From Kocuria turfanensis (GTDB lineage: Bacteria > Actinomycetota > Actinomycetes > Actinomycetales > Micrococcaceae), in NCBI RefSeq assembly GCF_001580365.1, contig NZ_CP014480.1, positions 3,309,981-3,373,980 of the forward strand: a stretch of 64,000 nucleotides of DNA, given 5' to 3'. A program made the translations under genes and the position numbers. Shown here one piece after another: positions 50,329-58,140 of this stretch. Within the stretch, counting starts at the first letter, position 1, and every line of letters starts with the position of its first letter. Below the pieces are notes generated by a model that was not told where the DNA came from, made no database searches, and was given only the letters and a program-made list of their open reading frames with translations.

Positions 50329-50571
50329 GCCGTCCGCCGGATCCCCGCGGCGTGCCCGTGGCCGGGTGCTGCGGGGCAGTGTCCCTCCGGCGACCGCCGG
50401 GCGGTGGGTGCGAGGGGTGGGTGGTGCACGGCGGCAGCCTCCTGCGTGTTCGACGACGACGCGGCCGGCTGCTCGACCACCGTCGAAGGATACTCGATCC
50501 GGACGGGTGGCGTCGCGCCCTCCGGCGTGGTGACGGGGTAGGGTGGTGCGGCGCCCGGGAGGGCGGCACCG

Positions 50572-50645
50572 GCCCCCATAGCCCAATCGGCAGAGGCAGC
50601 GGACTTAAAATCCGCTCAGTGTCAGTTCGAGTCTGACTGGGGGCA
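50572..50645 (+). tRNA. tRNA with anticodon UAA (Leu by decoding), short variable loop
   Basis: 74-nt cloverleaf. The acceptor is GCCCCCA/TGGGGGC (7 perfect pairs). The D arm is GCC/GGC with GG in the loop. The anticodon stem is GCGGA/TCCGC with loop CTTAAAA, so the anticodon is TAA (50606-50608). The variable loop is only 5 nt (TCAGT). The T arm is GTCAG-TTCGAGT-CTGAC, with discriminator A. CCA is not fully encoded (CCG follows). Ordinary leucine tRNAs have a long variable arm; this one is class I in shape. Confidence 0.9.
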
Positions 50646-50894
50646 CCGAGGACGTGGACGAGTGCGCGGAGACCGGCCGATTCGGTCGTCGTCGCCGGTG
50701 AGGGCGGGGGCTGGGTGACGGGCCCGCCGGTCACCTGAGGGGCGGTTCGAGCGTGCGCATCAGCGCCGGGGCGATGCCGGCGGTGGTCTCGGCCGAGGAG
50801 TCCTGCCGGGTGGCCGGGGCGTTCCGGCGCCGGCGCGCCGCCGAGGAACCGAGCGCGGGCACCGGATGGGCCGCAGCCCATCGGAGGCCGTTGC

Positions 50895-50900
50895 TATGGT
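50895..50900 (+). promoter_or_regulatory. -10 box for leaderless DUF6578-like gene
   Basis: TATGGT ends 7 nt before the ATG at 50908. No Shine-Dalgarno sequence is present. Confidence 0.5.
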
Positions 50901-50907
50901 CGGCTCC

Positions 50908-51333
50908 ATGGTGATCGAGGTGGACCTCAGCGAGTGGGAGCAGCAGTGCTGCGGCGACCCGTTCCGCGTCGGCTCGACGGTGACGTGGAAGCTGGTGGCC
51001 CGGGCCCCGAGCCAGGACGCCGGCACGGTGGGTCGCTACCGCGAGGAGCACCACGGCGAGACGCCCGAGCACGTGCCGCACCTGCCGGTGATCGGCACCG
51101 TGCGCGCCGTCCTGGGGCTGCACTGCGCCTTCGACGAGGGACCGAACGCCGGTGAGCTCACCGTGCGTCCCGGCAGCGAAGTGGGCGTGGAGCTCGAGGC
51201 GGTCCCCGGCGCCGGCACCCAGCTGCCGGGATGCTCGGCCGAGCACCGGCTGCTGACCTACCGGGTGCAGCTGGAGGTCGCCGACGGCACAGAGCTGCCG
51301 GGCTACGTTCCCGGGGAGCCGGGCTGGGAGTAG
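50908..51333 (+). CDS. DUF6578-like small protein
   Basis: 141 aa. The opening MVIEVDLSEWEQQCCGDPFR with the C-C-G-x-P-F motif and a following G-x-x-V-x-W resembles the DUF6578 proteins of streptomycetes; function unknown. Two further His-rich stretches (EEHHGETPEHVPH) are present. Start at 50908 by the leaderless rule; earlier in-frame starts lie in the promoter. Its end overlaps the convergent 88-aa gene by 31 bp. Confidence 0.7.
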   Translation: MVIEVDLSEWEQQCCGDPFRVGSTVTWKLVARAPSQDAGTVGRYREEHHGETPEHVPHLPVIGTVRAVLGLHCAFDEGPNAGELTVRPGSEVGVELEAVPGAGTQLPGCSAEHRLLTYRVQLEVADGTELPGYVPGEPGWE

Positions 51334-51569
51334 GGCCCGCCCGGTCCGAAGCGCCGGCCGGTCAGGCGTAGTGCTGCATCAAGAACGAGGACGATCAGTC
51401 CGGCGGCTGCCAATGCACAGCCGCCGGTGGCAATCATGAACGGGGGGATGGGGACGCCCAGGTCGAGGACGTCTGCGATGACCGCCAGACCCAGCATCGC
51501 CATCACCACGACGAGACCTGGACCGGTGGTCACCAGGGCCCAGAAACGCAGCGATCGAGCAGCTTTCAA
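51303..51569 (-). CDS. Small membrane protein (two helices)
   Basis: 88 aa, unknown. Helices at about residues 8-32 and 43-66, then a basic Gly/Pro tail. TTG start with GGAGG at 7-nt spacing, a clear ribosome site. It lies 12 bp after the larger duplicated membrane protein gene on the same strand, probably in one operon. Confidence 0.6.
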   Translation of the reverse strand: MKAARSLRFWALVTTGPGLVVVMAMLGLAVIADVLDLGVPIPPFMIATGGCALAAAGLIVLVLDAALRLTGRRFGPGGPYSQPGSPGT

Positions 51570-51581
51570 AAAGGTGCCTCC

Positions 51582-52685
51582 TTACGCTTCGAAGCGTCGG
51601 CCGGTGCGCTCGGCGGTGTGCAGGGCACGCAGGTAGGCCCAGGAACGGCGGACGCGGAAGGCGTTGATCCCGGTGAGGATCGAGAGGACACCCAGTGCAC
51701 CCAGCCACGGGAAGCCAGGGGCGGCCAGTGCGCTGAGAGCGACAGACACAACCATGGCGATGCCGACCACCACTCCTTCGATGGTCCGGCAGGCGACGAC
51801 ACCGACTGCGGTCCGCACCTCGGGGTGCTCGGGCAGTGTCCCGGTCTTCACAGCCGCCGCGAACGCCGGCTTCCACTGCGCCTCACCGACCCGCTGGTCG
51901 AAGCGTGGGCGCGGAGCCTGGGCGCAGCGGTCGACGAGCATGACCAGACCGACCAGCGCGAGCAGCGGCACCGGCCACCAGGGCGTGCTCGTGTCACCGT
52001 TCTCGTCCAGCACGAACCGGACGACCAGCGGCAGCCCGACAATCATCACGGCCGCCTCGGGCAGCGCGCGCACGAGAACCTGACCGGCGGTCGGGACGGG
52101 CACCTCTGTGGTCTGCCGGGCGGCACGGAGCATGACACTGATGCCACCGGATGGCGTCGGCCGGCCCGTGGAGTTTGCGGCTTGCAGGTAGGCCCAGCCG
52201 TGGCGGGCTCGGCGGCCCGCGACCAAGGTGGTCGCAGCACAGAGAGTCGCGAGCACCAGCCACAACCACACCGCACGAGCAGCCCAGGTGATGGTCGCAC
52301 CGAGGGCAGCGGCGCCGACCAGCACGGTCATCTCGACCTGCCGGCAGGCCAGGGCTGTGGCCGCCTGGGCTGAAGATCTCGGTGGAAGTCGACCTGTCTC
52401 GGCCGCGATCGCCAGGTCCCAGGTCAACGGCGCCCGTTCGGTGGCAGGTGGCAGATCGGGCCGAGGCGCCCTCGTGAGCCGGTGGAGAAGGAGGGCTGCT
52501 GGAACGAGCAGTCCGGGCAGGAACAGGAACCAGCCGGATCCTGCGTTGCCGTTCTCGTCCAGGCCCCACAGCGCCAGCCCCGGAAGGCCGATGGCCAGCA
52601 TGAGCGCGGCGGGCAGCGTGCGCACCAGCACCTGCCCGGCACGCGGTACGGGCACCTCGTCGGTGCGCGGGGCGGACTGGTCCAT
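51582..52685 (-). CDS. Membrane protein made of two tandem homologous halves
   Basis: 367 aa, unknown family. Residues about 9-180 and 192-365 are homologous. Both start EVPVP-AGQVLVR-LP, continue with GLP, LDENG, P-LLAL/PGLL, a middle segment with APRP, a second hydrophobic pair, and end RR--WAYL-A--(T)GR. Each half has four predicted helices. A methionine at the start of half two (MLRAARQTTEVPVP) suggests fusion of two once separate genes. Leaderless start: TAGCGT 7 nt before the ATG at 52685. The neighbouring 165-aa protein (53212-53709) shares the PPYWVLQVLVRAVP-type beginning. Confidence 0.72.
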   Translation of the reverse strand: MDQSAPRTDEVPVPRAGQVLVRTLPAALMLAIGLPGLALWGLDENGNAGSGWFLFLPGLLVPAALLLHRLTRAPRPDLPPATERAPLTWDLAIAAETGRLPPRSSAQAATALACRQVEMTVLVGAAALGATITWAARAVWLWLVLATLCAATTLVAGRRARHGWAYLQAANSTGRPTPSGGISVMLRAARQTTEVPVPTAGQVLVRALPEAAVMIVGLPLVVRFVLDENGDTSTPWWPVPLLALVGLVMLVDRCAQAPRPRFDQRVGEAQWKPAFAAAVKTGTLPEHPEVRTAVGVVACRTIEGVVVGIAMVVSVALSALAAPGFPWLGALGVLSILTGINAFRVRRSWAYLRALHTAERTGRRFEA

Positions 52686-52692
52686 GGCGCTG

Positions 52693-52698
52693 ACGCTA
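52693..52698 (-). promoter_or_regulatory. -10 box for the duplicated membrane-protein gene
   Basis: TAGCGT on the minus strand ends 7 nt before the ATG at 52685. Confidence 0.45.
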
Positions 52699-52799
52699 CC
52701 GGCGGGCCGAGGCGGCGTGGCAGGTGCACTTGAGGGGAACGACGGCGCGGTGGCCGGCGTGCCAGGATGCGAGGACGGCGGGACGAGGAGGAGCGGACG

Positions 52800-52973
52800 G
52801 TGTCGCGACGGATGCGCTGGTTCTACGCGATCTTCGCGGTGTTCATGGTGATCGCCGGAGTCTCTGGGGCGATCGAAGGCCACTGGTGGGGGTGGGGCAT
52901 GATCGCTGGTGCCCTCATGATGGCGGTGGGCGTGCTGCGGTTGTTCCGGGAGCAGCACGGGCCCGACCGATGA
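52800..52973 (+). CDS. Small membrane protein (57 aa)
   Basis: Two helices (about residues 7-22 and 28-45) with WGWGMIAGALMMAVG, then a charged tail. GTG start with a repeated GAGGAGGAG ribosome site at 6-nt spacing. The next gene overlaps by ATGA. Unknown function. Confidence 0.55.
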   Translation: MSRRMRWFYAIFAVFMVIAGVSGAIEGHWWGWGMIAGALMMAVGVLRLFREQHGPDR

Positions 52974-53215
52974 GCACCCGCACTCCGCGGCACCGGGCCC
53001 CGCAGTCCGCTGAGGTGCGGCGGACCGAGCGGCAGGGGCTGTTGGCGCTGATCGCGTTGCCGTTCCTGCTGGCGTTCCTGATCTGGTGCGCCGTGCGCAC
53101 CGACAGCGTGCTGTTGGGGGTCGGGCTGGCCGTCGGCGTGTGGGGCGGGATGTTGCTGGACGGCAAGCGGAAGGCCCGGAAGAGAGCGCGGCAGGACTCC
53201 GTGCCCGCGGACTAG
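52970..53215 (+). CDS. Small membrane protein (81 aa)
   Basis: A basic N-terminus, two hydrophobic helices (about residues 23-40 and 46-63) and a Lys/Arg-rich tail KRKARKRARQ. Translationally coupled to the preceding 57-aa gene. Its end overlaps the convergent 165-aa gene by 4 bp. Unknown function. Confidence 0.55.
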   Translation: MSTRTPRHRAPQSAEVRRTERQGLLALIALPFLLAFLIWCAVRTDSVLLGVGLAVGVWGGMLLDGKRKARKRARQDSVPAD

Positions 53216-53709
53216 GAGGAGGTGCGCGACTCCCGCACGCGGTACAGGCCGGCGCCCAACAGTGCCAGCAGGGCGGCGGGCCCGGCGTACATCACCGCGA
53301 GCGGCAGAAGCTCGGCCAGCATCAGGGCCAGGTCGCGCAACGGCAGATCCAGGACGTATACCCACAGACCGGACAGGTAGCCGTAGAGAGTGTTGACGAG
53401 AGCCACCATGGCTCCCGCGGCAGCCCACAGGGCGACCACCTGCGGGGTGGGCACGTAGCGGTACCCGTCGACCACCGCCCAGACGCCGGCCGGCACGAAG
53501 GCGAGCAGCCCGGCCACGAGTCCGGGCGTGTAGGGGGAGTCGGCGACGAACCAGTTGTTGCGCAGCAGCACCTCGAAGCTCACCTGCAGCACGACGACGA
53601 CCGGCACCGCCCGCACCAGCACCTGCAGCACCCAGTAGGGAGGTCGCGTGCGGGACGTCCCGTCCGGGGCAGCTGAAGTGTCCCTCTGCTCACCTCCCTC
53701 AGCCGTCAT
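53212..53709 (-). CDS. Four-helix membrane protein, unknown
   Basis: 165 aa. A short polar N-terminus precedes PPYWVLQVLVRAVPVVVVLQ and about four helices. The start resembles that of each half of the protein at 51582-52685 (VLVRALP). Start: ATG at 53709, with AGGAGG at 9-nt spacing; GTG at 53715 is too close. Its start overlaps the end of the upstream PLDc_N gene by 11 bp. Confidence 0.65.
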   Translation of the reverse strand: MTAEGGEQRDTSAAPDGTSRTRPPYWVLQVLVRAVPVVVVLQVSFEVLLRNNWFVADSPYTPGLVAGLLAFVPAGVWAVVDGYRYVPTPQVVALWAAAGAMVALVNTLYGYLSGLWVYVLDLPLRDLALMLAELLPLAVMYAGPAALLALLGAGLYRVRESRTSS

Positions 53710-53962
53710 GGCCACGTACCTCCTGCTCGAGGGTGTGGCGCCGGCCGACGGCCAGCCACAGGATCGGACCGAGCACCGGGGCTGCCAGGATCACCAACAG
53801 CCACAGCAGCCGCTGCACCGGGGTGTAGTACCGGTCGCGGGACAGGGAGATGACCGCGACGCCGACCAGGGCGATCAGCGCGCCGCCGAGCAGAAGCGCG
53901 GTGAGCTCCCAGGACGTGGGGAGGATCGGGTTCGCGCCGGCGACCATCGAGACGAGATCCAT
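53699..53962 (-). CDS. PLDc_N domain small membrane protein
   Basis: 87 aa. Two helices (about residues 18-42 and 52-72), with RLLWLLVILAAPVLGPILWL and the following charged GRRHTLEQE. This matches the phospholipase-D-nuclease N-terminal (PLDc_N) two-helix domain, often a stand-alone immunity-like or membrane protein. A TACCGT box 6 nt before the ATG suggests a leaderless start. Operon with the 165-aa protein. Confidence 0.7.
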   Translation of the reverse strand: MDLVSMVAGANPILPTSWELTALLLGGALIALVGVAVISLSRDRYYTPVQRLLWLLVILAAPVLGPILWLAVGRRHTLEQEVRGHDG

Positions 53963-53968
53963 GGCTCC

Positions 53969-53974
53969 ACGGTA
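53969..53974 (-). promoter_or_regulatory. -10 box for the PLDc_N gene
   Basis: TACCGT on the minus strand ends 6 nt before the ATG at 53962. Confidence 0.45.
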
Positions 53975-54030
53975 GGGCTGCGCGCGGGCGGACCCCGCGG
54001 CGGCCCCGGTGTGTCGCGGCCTCGGCGGGC

Positions 54031-54884
54031 TCAGTCCAGCTCGGGGATCCGTGCCTTCAGCCAGTTCAGGACCCACTGCTCGATCTGGGCGGCGTCCCAG
54101 TCCGGGGCGCGCACCAGCAGCACCTCGCGGTCCTCCCGGTGGGCCGAGAGGATGCCCGGCTGAGTGGCGAGCTCCTTGACCAGCTGGTTGACCTTGCGGG
54201 AGTGCTCGTGGGCGATCTCCTCGTGCAGCCCGACGTCGAAGACCCCGTCGTCGCCGTCGGACCCGACCTCCACGAGCGGTTCCTCCACCACGGGGACGGG
54301 CTCGTTCTCCCCGCGCAGCTCGGTGATGACGGTGATCGCGTAGTCGGTGAACTCGTCCTCGCGCCGCGGGTCCATGCCGCGCCGCAGCCGGTTGGCGATG
54401 ACGGCGACCAGGTTCGGGGGATGGATCTCCGAGCCGCCGAGCGGGCTGGCGAGCACCGGGTGGTTCTGCAGGTGGTACCGCTTCACCCGGTGGTGGCAGA
54501 CCTGCCACACCGCTTCGGGTGCACCGGCGGCGATGACGTCGCCGAGGTAGGAGATGAACCCGTCGAGCAGGGCCACGACCTCCACCGGGGTGCCGTGAAG
54601 GATGTCCGAGGAATAGCGGGCCCACGACGGCCACCAGGGCTCGGGGGCGCCTCCGGATCCCAGGGCACGTCCTCGTCCTCGACCGCCGTGATCCGGGACG
54701 CGACCCACCGCCACAGCGGGGCCAGGGACTGCGGGGTCCCGTCCAGCAGGGCGTCCGCATCCAGGCCGTCGGCCGCGAGCTCCGCGCGCAGCTTCTCCAG
54801 GGCAGGCGGCCGCTCGGCGAGGTACTCCTCGAAGGCGGCGGCAGCCTGGCGCTTGGTCATCGTGATGTAGTACGTCCGCTTCAC
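54031..54884 (-). pseudogene. Frameshifted paralogue of the unknown 277-aa protein at 56761-57594
   Basis: Two overlapping minus-strand frames together align along the whole length of the intact protein. The N-terminal part (MTKRQAAAAFEEYLAERPPA ... WRWVASRITAVEDED) is in one frame. The rest (WWPSWARYSS ... LLDGFISYLGDVI ... DVGLHEEIAHEH ... VRAPDWDAAQIEQW) is in another. The switch falls in a run of five G on the plus strand (54643-54647); one more base would rejoin them as PEAPPEPWWPSWARY. It may be a real null allele, phase variation or a sequencing error. Start: leaderless GTG at 54884 after TAGAGT. Confidence 0.8.
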
Positions 54885-54891
54885 GAACCGC

Positions 54892-54897
54892 ACTCTA
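54892..54897 (-). promoter_or_regulatory. -10 box for the frameshifted gene
   Basis: TAGAGT on the minus strand ends 7 nt before the GTG at 54884. The paralogue has TAGGGT at the same distance. Confidence 0.5.
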
Positions 54898-55307
54898 CGG
54901 GCGGCACCCGACGGTGGTGCGGACGTGCGTGCGCTGCGGGCGCGGCAGCGGCACGCCGGCTCGCACGGCCACGAGCACGGCGGCGGTGACCACCGCCCCG
55001 GCGATCAGCCGGCGGCTCATCACGGCAGGCGGCGGTGCAGCCGCCGCATGTGCCACGGCCCCGGCCGCATCCCGTCCCGCACGGCACGTCCACGAGCAGG
55101 GCAGTGGGCTCGTGGCGGTGCGTCGCTTCGGCGCCGGCGCCATGACCATCGGGGCGCTCGCCGCCGGGGCGAACGTCATGATGCGGTCCCCAGTAACAGT
55201 CCTGCGGCGATACAGGGGCAGCGCTTGGGGCGGCCTTCGGATGGTGCCTACCGTCGGAGGACGGCTCCGTGCAGCGGCGGGGCTCTCGGGGAACGGAGGT
55301 CATCATC
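54898..55307. other. 410-bp intergenic region
   Basis: No gene that I can support. A minus-strand frame (54895-55179) includes the hydrophobic stretch RRLIAGAVVTAAVLVAVRAG and could encode a 41-94 aa membrane peptide, but it has no ribosome site or promoter of the local type. The end carries the GGAGGT site of the next gene. Confidence 0.4.
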
Positions 55308-55790
55308 ATGAGCGACACGCACACATCCGTCGTCGGACCGGTGCCCGGAGCGGGCGGGGACGGTCGTCAGCGCGTCCAGGAGGTGATCGACGCCTTCAAC
55401 ACCCACGACGCGGCGAAGTTCGCCTCCTTCTACAGTCCCGACGCCATCGGCTACGACCCGGCCGCCCCGGAGCCGTTGCGCGGGCGGGCCGGAATCCAGC
55501 AGGACGCCCAGCAGCTGATCACCGCCATGCCGGACCTCGTCCTGCAGCTGGAGGAGCTGTTGCCGGGTGAGGGCCCCACCACGGCGTTCCGGGCTCTGCT
55601 CGTCGGCACCCACACCGGCCCGATGATCATGCCCACCGGGGAGGTCCCTCCCACCGGCCGGCGGGCATCGCTCGCCTTGGCCGTGTTCTGCCGCCGGGGC
55701 GAGGACGGCCTGATCGAGGAGGAGCACCGCTACTACGACCTGATGGGTCTGGCCCAGCAGCTCGGCCTGCTCGACCCGAGCGGGCCGTGA
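55308..55790 (+). CDS. SnoaL/NTF2-like ester cyclase family protein 1
   Basis: 160 aa, cone-shaped alpha+beta fold. It shows the SnoaL-type pattern VIDAFNTHDAAKFASFYSPD, PEPLRGRAGIQQD, MPDLVLQLEELL and YYDLMGLAQQLG. Such proteins are usually of unknown substrate. ATG start with GGAGGT at 7-nt spacing. It is followed in tandem by a paralogue coupled by GTGA. Confidence 0.82.
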   Translation: MSDTHTSVVGPVPGAGGDGRQRVQEVIDAFNTHDAAKFASFYSPDAIGYDPAAPEPLRGRAGIQQDAQQLITAMPDLVLQLEELLPGEGPTTAFRALLVGTHTGPMIMPTGEVPPTGRRASLALAVFCRRGEDGLIEEEHRYYDLMGLAQQLGLLDPSGP

Positions 55791-56239
55791 TCATGGACGG
55801 TTCCGCGGCGGACGTCGCCACGTCCTGCCGGCGCGTGCTCGAGGAGCAGCCGGCCGCCGTCAACGCCCACGACGCGGACCGGCACGCCGCCTACTACGCC
55901 GAGGACGCGGTGCTGCACGACCCGGAGTATCCCGAACCGCTGCGTGGCCGGGAGGCGATCCGGCGCGACATGCGGAAGTTCCTCACTGCGTTCCCCGACG
56001 TCGTCGGCGAGCTGCACCAGATGCTGACCTCCGGGCGGACCGCTGCGGTCGAGATCACGATGACCGGGACGAACACCGGCCCGATCGGCGTGCCCGGCGG
56101 GACGCCCCTGCCGGCCACGGGCAGGCGATTGCGGCTGCCCTATGCCGCCTTCATCCGCTTCGACGACGCCGGCCGGATCGTCGAGGAACGCCGCTACTTC
56201 GACGTCGCCGGCATCTTCCGCCAACTGGGCCGGGCCTAG
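55787..56239 (+). CDS. SnoaL/NTF2-like ester cyclase family protein 2
   Basis: 150 aa, paralogue of the preceding gene: VNAHDADRHAAYYAEDAVLH, PEPLRGREAIRRD, FPDVVGELHQML, TGTNTGPIGVPGG and RRYFDVAGIFRQLG. It starts at a GTG overlapping the upstream stop, or at ATG 55793. The pair could form a heterodimer, since NTF2 folds dimerise. Substrate unknown. Confidence 0.82.
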   Translation: MIMDGSAADVATSCRRVLEEQPAAVNAHDADRHAAYYAEDAVLHDPEYPEPLRGREAIRRDMRKFLTAFPDVVGELHQMLTSGRTAAVEITMTGTNTGPIGVPGGTPLPATGRRLRLPYAAFIRFDDAGRIVEERRYFDVAGIFRQLGRA

Positions 56240-56405
56240 CACGACGCCGCACGCCCCGGGCTCCGTCATGAGGTGCTCACCTCGGCGGTCCGAGCGGTTC
56301 GTCGTCCTTCCGCGCGTGCATCGGCGCCTCCGCTCCTGTGCCGGACGGGCGACTCCTGGCCTCGACCCAGGCGCGGCACAGGTGCCGGTGGCAGGCTCGG
56401 GGACC

Positions 56406-56624
56406 ATGAGCACACCGACGACCCGCAGCCCCTACGAGAGAGCCACGGCGACGCGGACGAGCACCCGCGCGGGCCTGGCCGTGCTGACCGCCGTCCTGTT
56501 CTGTGCGGCCGTCCACTTCGCCGAGATCGAGTTCATCACCGCCGCCCTGCTGACCGGGGTGGCCGGCATCGCCGTCGACCTGCGGCAGACGGAGAAGCTG
56601 GCGCGGGCGCGGGCGACGCCCTAG
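56406..56624 (+). CDS. Small membrane protein (72 aa)
   Basis: A polar N-terminus (MSTPTTRSPYERATATRT) precedes two hydrophobic helices (about residues 21-37 and 42-58) and a charged end. The ribosome site is weak and no clear promoter is seen. Unknown function. Confidence 0.45.
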   Translation: MSTPTTRSPYERATATRTSTRAGLAVLTAVLFCAAVHFAEIEFITAALLTGVAGIAVDLRQTEKLARARATP

Positions 56625-56760
56625 CCCAGGCAGGTGGCCGCCGAGCGCGCGGGGACGGGCCGACCGGAGCGGTCGGCACCGGCGGGGCCCGGTGCCGGCG
56701 CCCACGGACGGACAGCCGCAGCACCACCGTGGGCCCGTCCGGGAGCGGCTCCGCGGTGCG

Positions 56761-57594
56761 TCAGCGCGGCAGGTGGCGCTGCAGCCACAGGGTGCACCAC
56801 AGCTTCAGGCGCAGCTCGTCCCAGTCCGGGACGTCGACGACCAGGGCGGCGGGCCCGTAGCGGTGGACGGACTGGACACCCTCCCGGGCGCACAGCTCGT
56901 CGATCAGCCGCGGCACGATCTGCGGGTGCTCGGCGGGGATGTCCTCGCGCAGCCCGACGTCGAAGCAGTCGACCTCGGCGACCACCGTCACGAGGGGTTC
57001 CTGGATGGCGGCGGCCTCCGGGCCCTCCCCGTGCAGGGCGTCGATCGTGCGGCGGGTGTGGGCGAGCATCTCCGTCCCGCTCATGGGGGCCCGGCCGTGG
57101 GCGGACTGATAGGCGCTGTAGAGCGGGATGGCCGGCAGGAAGATCAGGTGGTGGTCGGTGGCGAGCACGGGGTAGTTCAGCAGCGGGTGGTCGGCGAGGA
57201 GGTGCTCACCGACCCGCCAGGCCGCCTCCGGGACCTCGGCGCCGATGACCCGGCCGAGATAGGAGGCGAACCCGTCGACCAGCGCGATCGTCTCGGCCGG
57301 TGGGTGCGGGTCCACGAGCCGGCCGTGCCGTGCCCAGGACGGCCAGCCGGGACGGGTCGGATCGTCGGCGAGCGCGTGCGGGTCCACCCCGAGCTCGGTG
57401 ATCCGCGCGGTGATCCAGGCCCACAGCGGGCAGACGGAGTAGACCGACCCGTCGAGCGTCTCGTCGGGGTCCAGGCCGCCGTCCGCCAGGGCGCCGCGCA
57501 GGCGCCGCAGCGCCGGGTCGCGTTCGGCCAGATAGGCGTCGAGCGCGTCGGCGGCCTGTCGCGCGTCCATCAACTCGTACGGCTGGTCCACCAT
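56761..57594 (-). CDS. Unknown two-domain protein (intact member of the paralogue pair)
   Basis: 277 aa, family not recognised. The N-terminal domain (about 1-150) is helical, with ARQAADALDAYLAERDPALR, CPLWAWITARI, GWPSWARHGR and ALVDGFASYLGRVI. The C-terminal part (about 195-277) has FDVGLREDIPAEHPQIVPRL and VVDVPDWDELRLKLW, resembling a ferredoxin-like beta-alpha-beta unit. No signal peptide or helices in the membrane. Leaderless start: TAGGGT 7 nt before the ATG. The frameshifted copy is at 54031-54884. Confidence 0.72.
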   Translation of the reverse strand: MVDQPYELMDARQAADALDAYLAERDPALRRLRGALADGGLDPDETLDGSVYSVCPLWAWITARITELGVDPHALADDPTRPGWPSWARHGRLVDPHPPAETIALVDGFASYLGRVIGAEVPEAAWRVGEHLLADHPLLNYPVLATDHHLIFLPAIPLYSAYQSAHGRAPMSGTEMLAHTRRTIDALHGEGPEAAAIQEPLVTVVAEVDCFDVGLREDIPAEHPQIVPRLIDELCAREGVQSVHRYGPAALVVDVPDWDELRLKLWCTLWLQRHLPR

Positions 57595-57601
57595 GTGCGC
57601 G

Positions 57602-57607
57602 ACCCTA
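57602..57607 (-). promoter_or_regulatory. -10 box for the 277-aa protein gene
   Basis: TAGGGT on the minus strand ends 7 nt before the ATG at 57594. Confidence 0.5.
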
Positions 57608-57850
57608 CTGCGGATCGGCGTGCTCCGCTCCCCGGCGGTGCGCGGAGCGGACCGGGACCGCACCGGGGCGCGGAAGGCCGTGCCCCGGTGGGGTGCCGGG
57701 GCGGGGCTCTTCCGTGACCGGGCCATCCGGGTGCACAATCTGATCCATCGAGGACCTCGCGAGCGCACTGATGCACCGGTGCAGTGGGGTCCTCGGTCCA
57801 TCGCCGACCACCCGGGAACCGGCCGGGACGGCCTGAAGGAGCGCGCTTCC

Positions 57851-58072
57851 ATGGAGTCCAACGAGTCCAACGAGTGCACCGAGTGCGACTACGGCACGGT
57901 GGCCCGCTACCGGGTGACCGCCACGCAGGAGATCGTCCAGTTCTGCGACGAGTGCGAGGCGCTGTGGGACGCGGAGGAGGACCGCACGTCGCCGTCGGTG
58001 ACCACCATCGAGCAGTTCCTCACCGTGCGCGGGCTGCCGCTGCTGCGGTCGGGTCTGGTCCCGCTGCTCTGA
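57851..58072 (+). CDS. Small zinc-ribbon-like protein
   Basis: 73 aa. Two C-x-x-C knuckles (CTEC near residue 9 and CDEC near residue 38) spaced by 25 residues suggest one zinc site. The start is encoded by a 9-bp direct repeat GAGTCCAAC twice. A hydrophobic C-terminus LLRSGLVPLL follows. ATG start with GAAGGAG at about 9-nt spacing. Unknown function. Confidence 0.65.
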   Translation: MESNESNECTECDYGTVARYRVTATQEIVQFCDECEALWDAEEDRTSPSVTTIEQFLTVRGLPLLRSGLVPLL

Positions 58073-58140
58073 GCCGGGGCGCGCGGCCCGCCGCGGGTCC
58101 CCACGGCCGGGACCTGCGGTGCGGCCGTGGGCTCGTCGTC

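Noticed and set aside
45300..50700. Genomic island integrated at the tRNA
   Set aside because: The tRNA 3' end is not repeated anywhere I can see in the window, and no integrase of the tyrosine or serine type is present. The two IS elements have their own target duplications.
54925..55311. Plus-strand open frame of 128 codons
   Set aside because: Arg/His/Gly-rich with no ribosome site or promoter; not credible as a gene.
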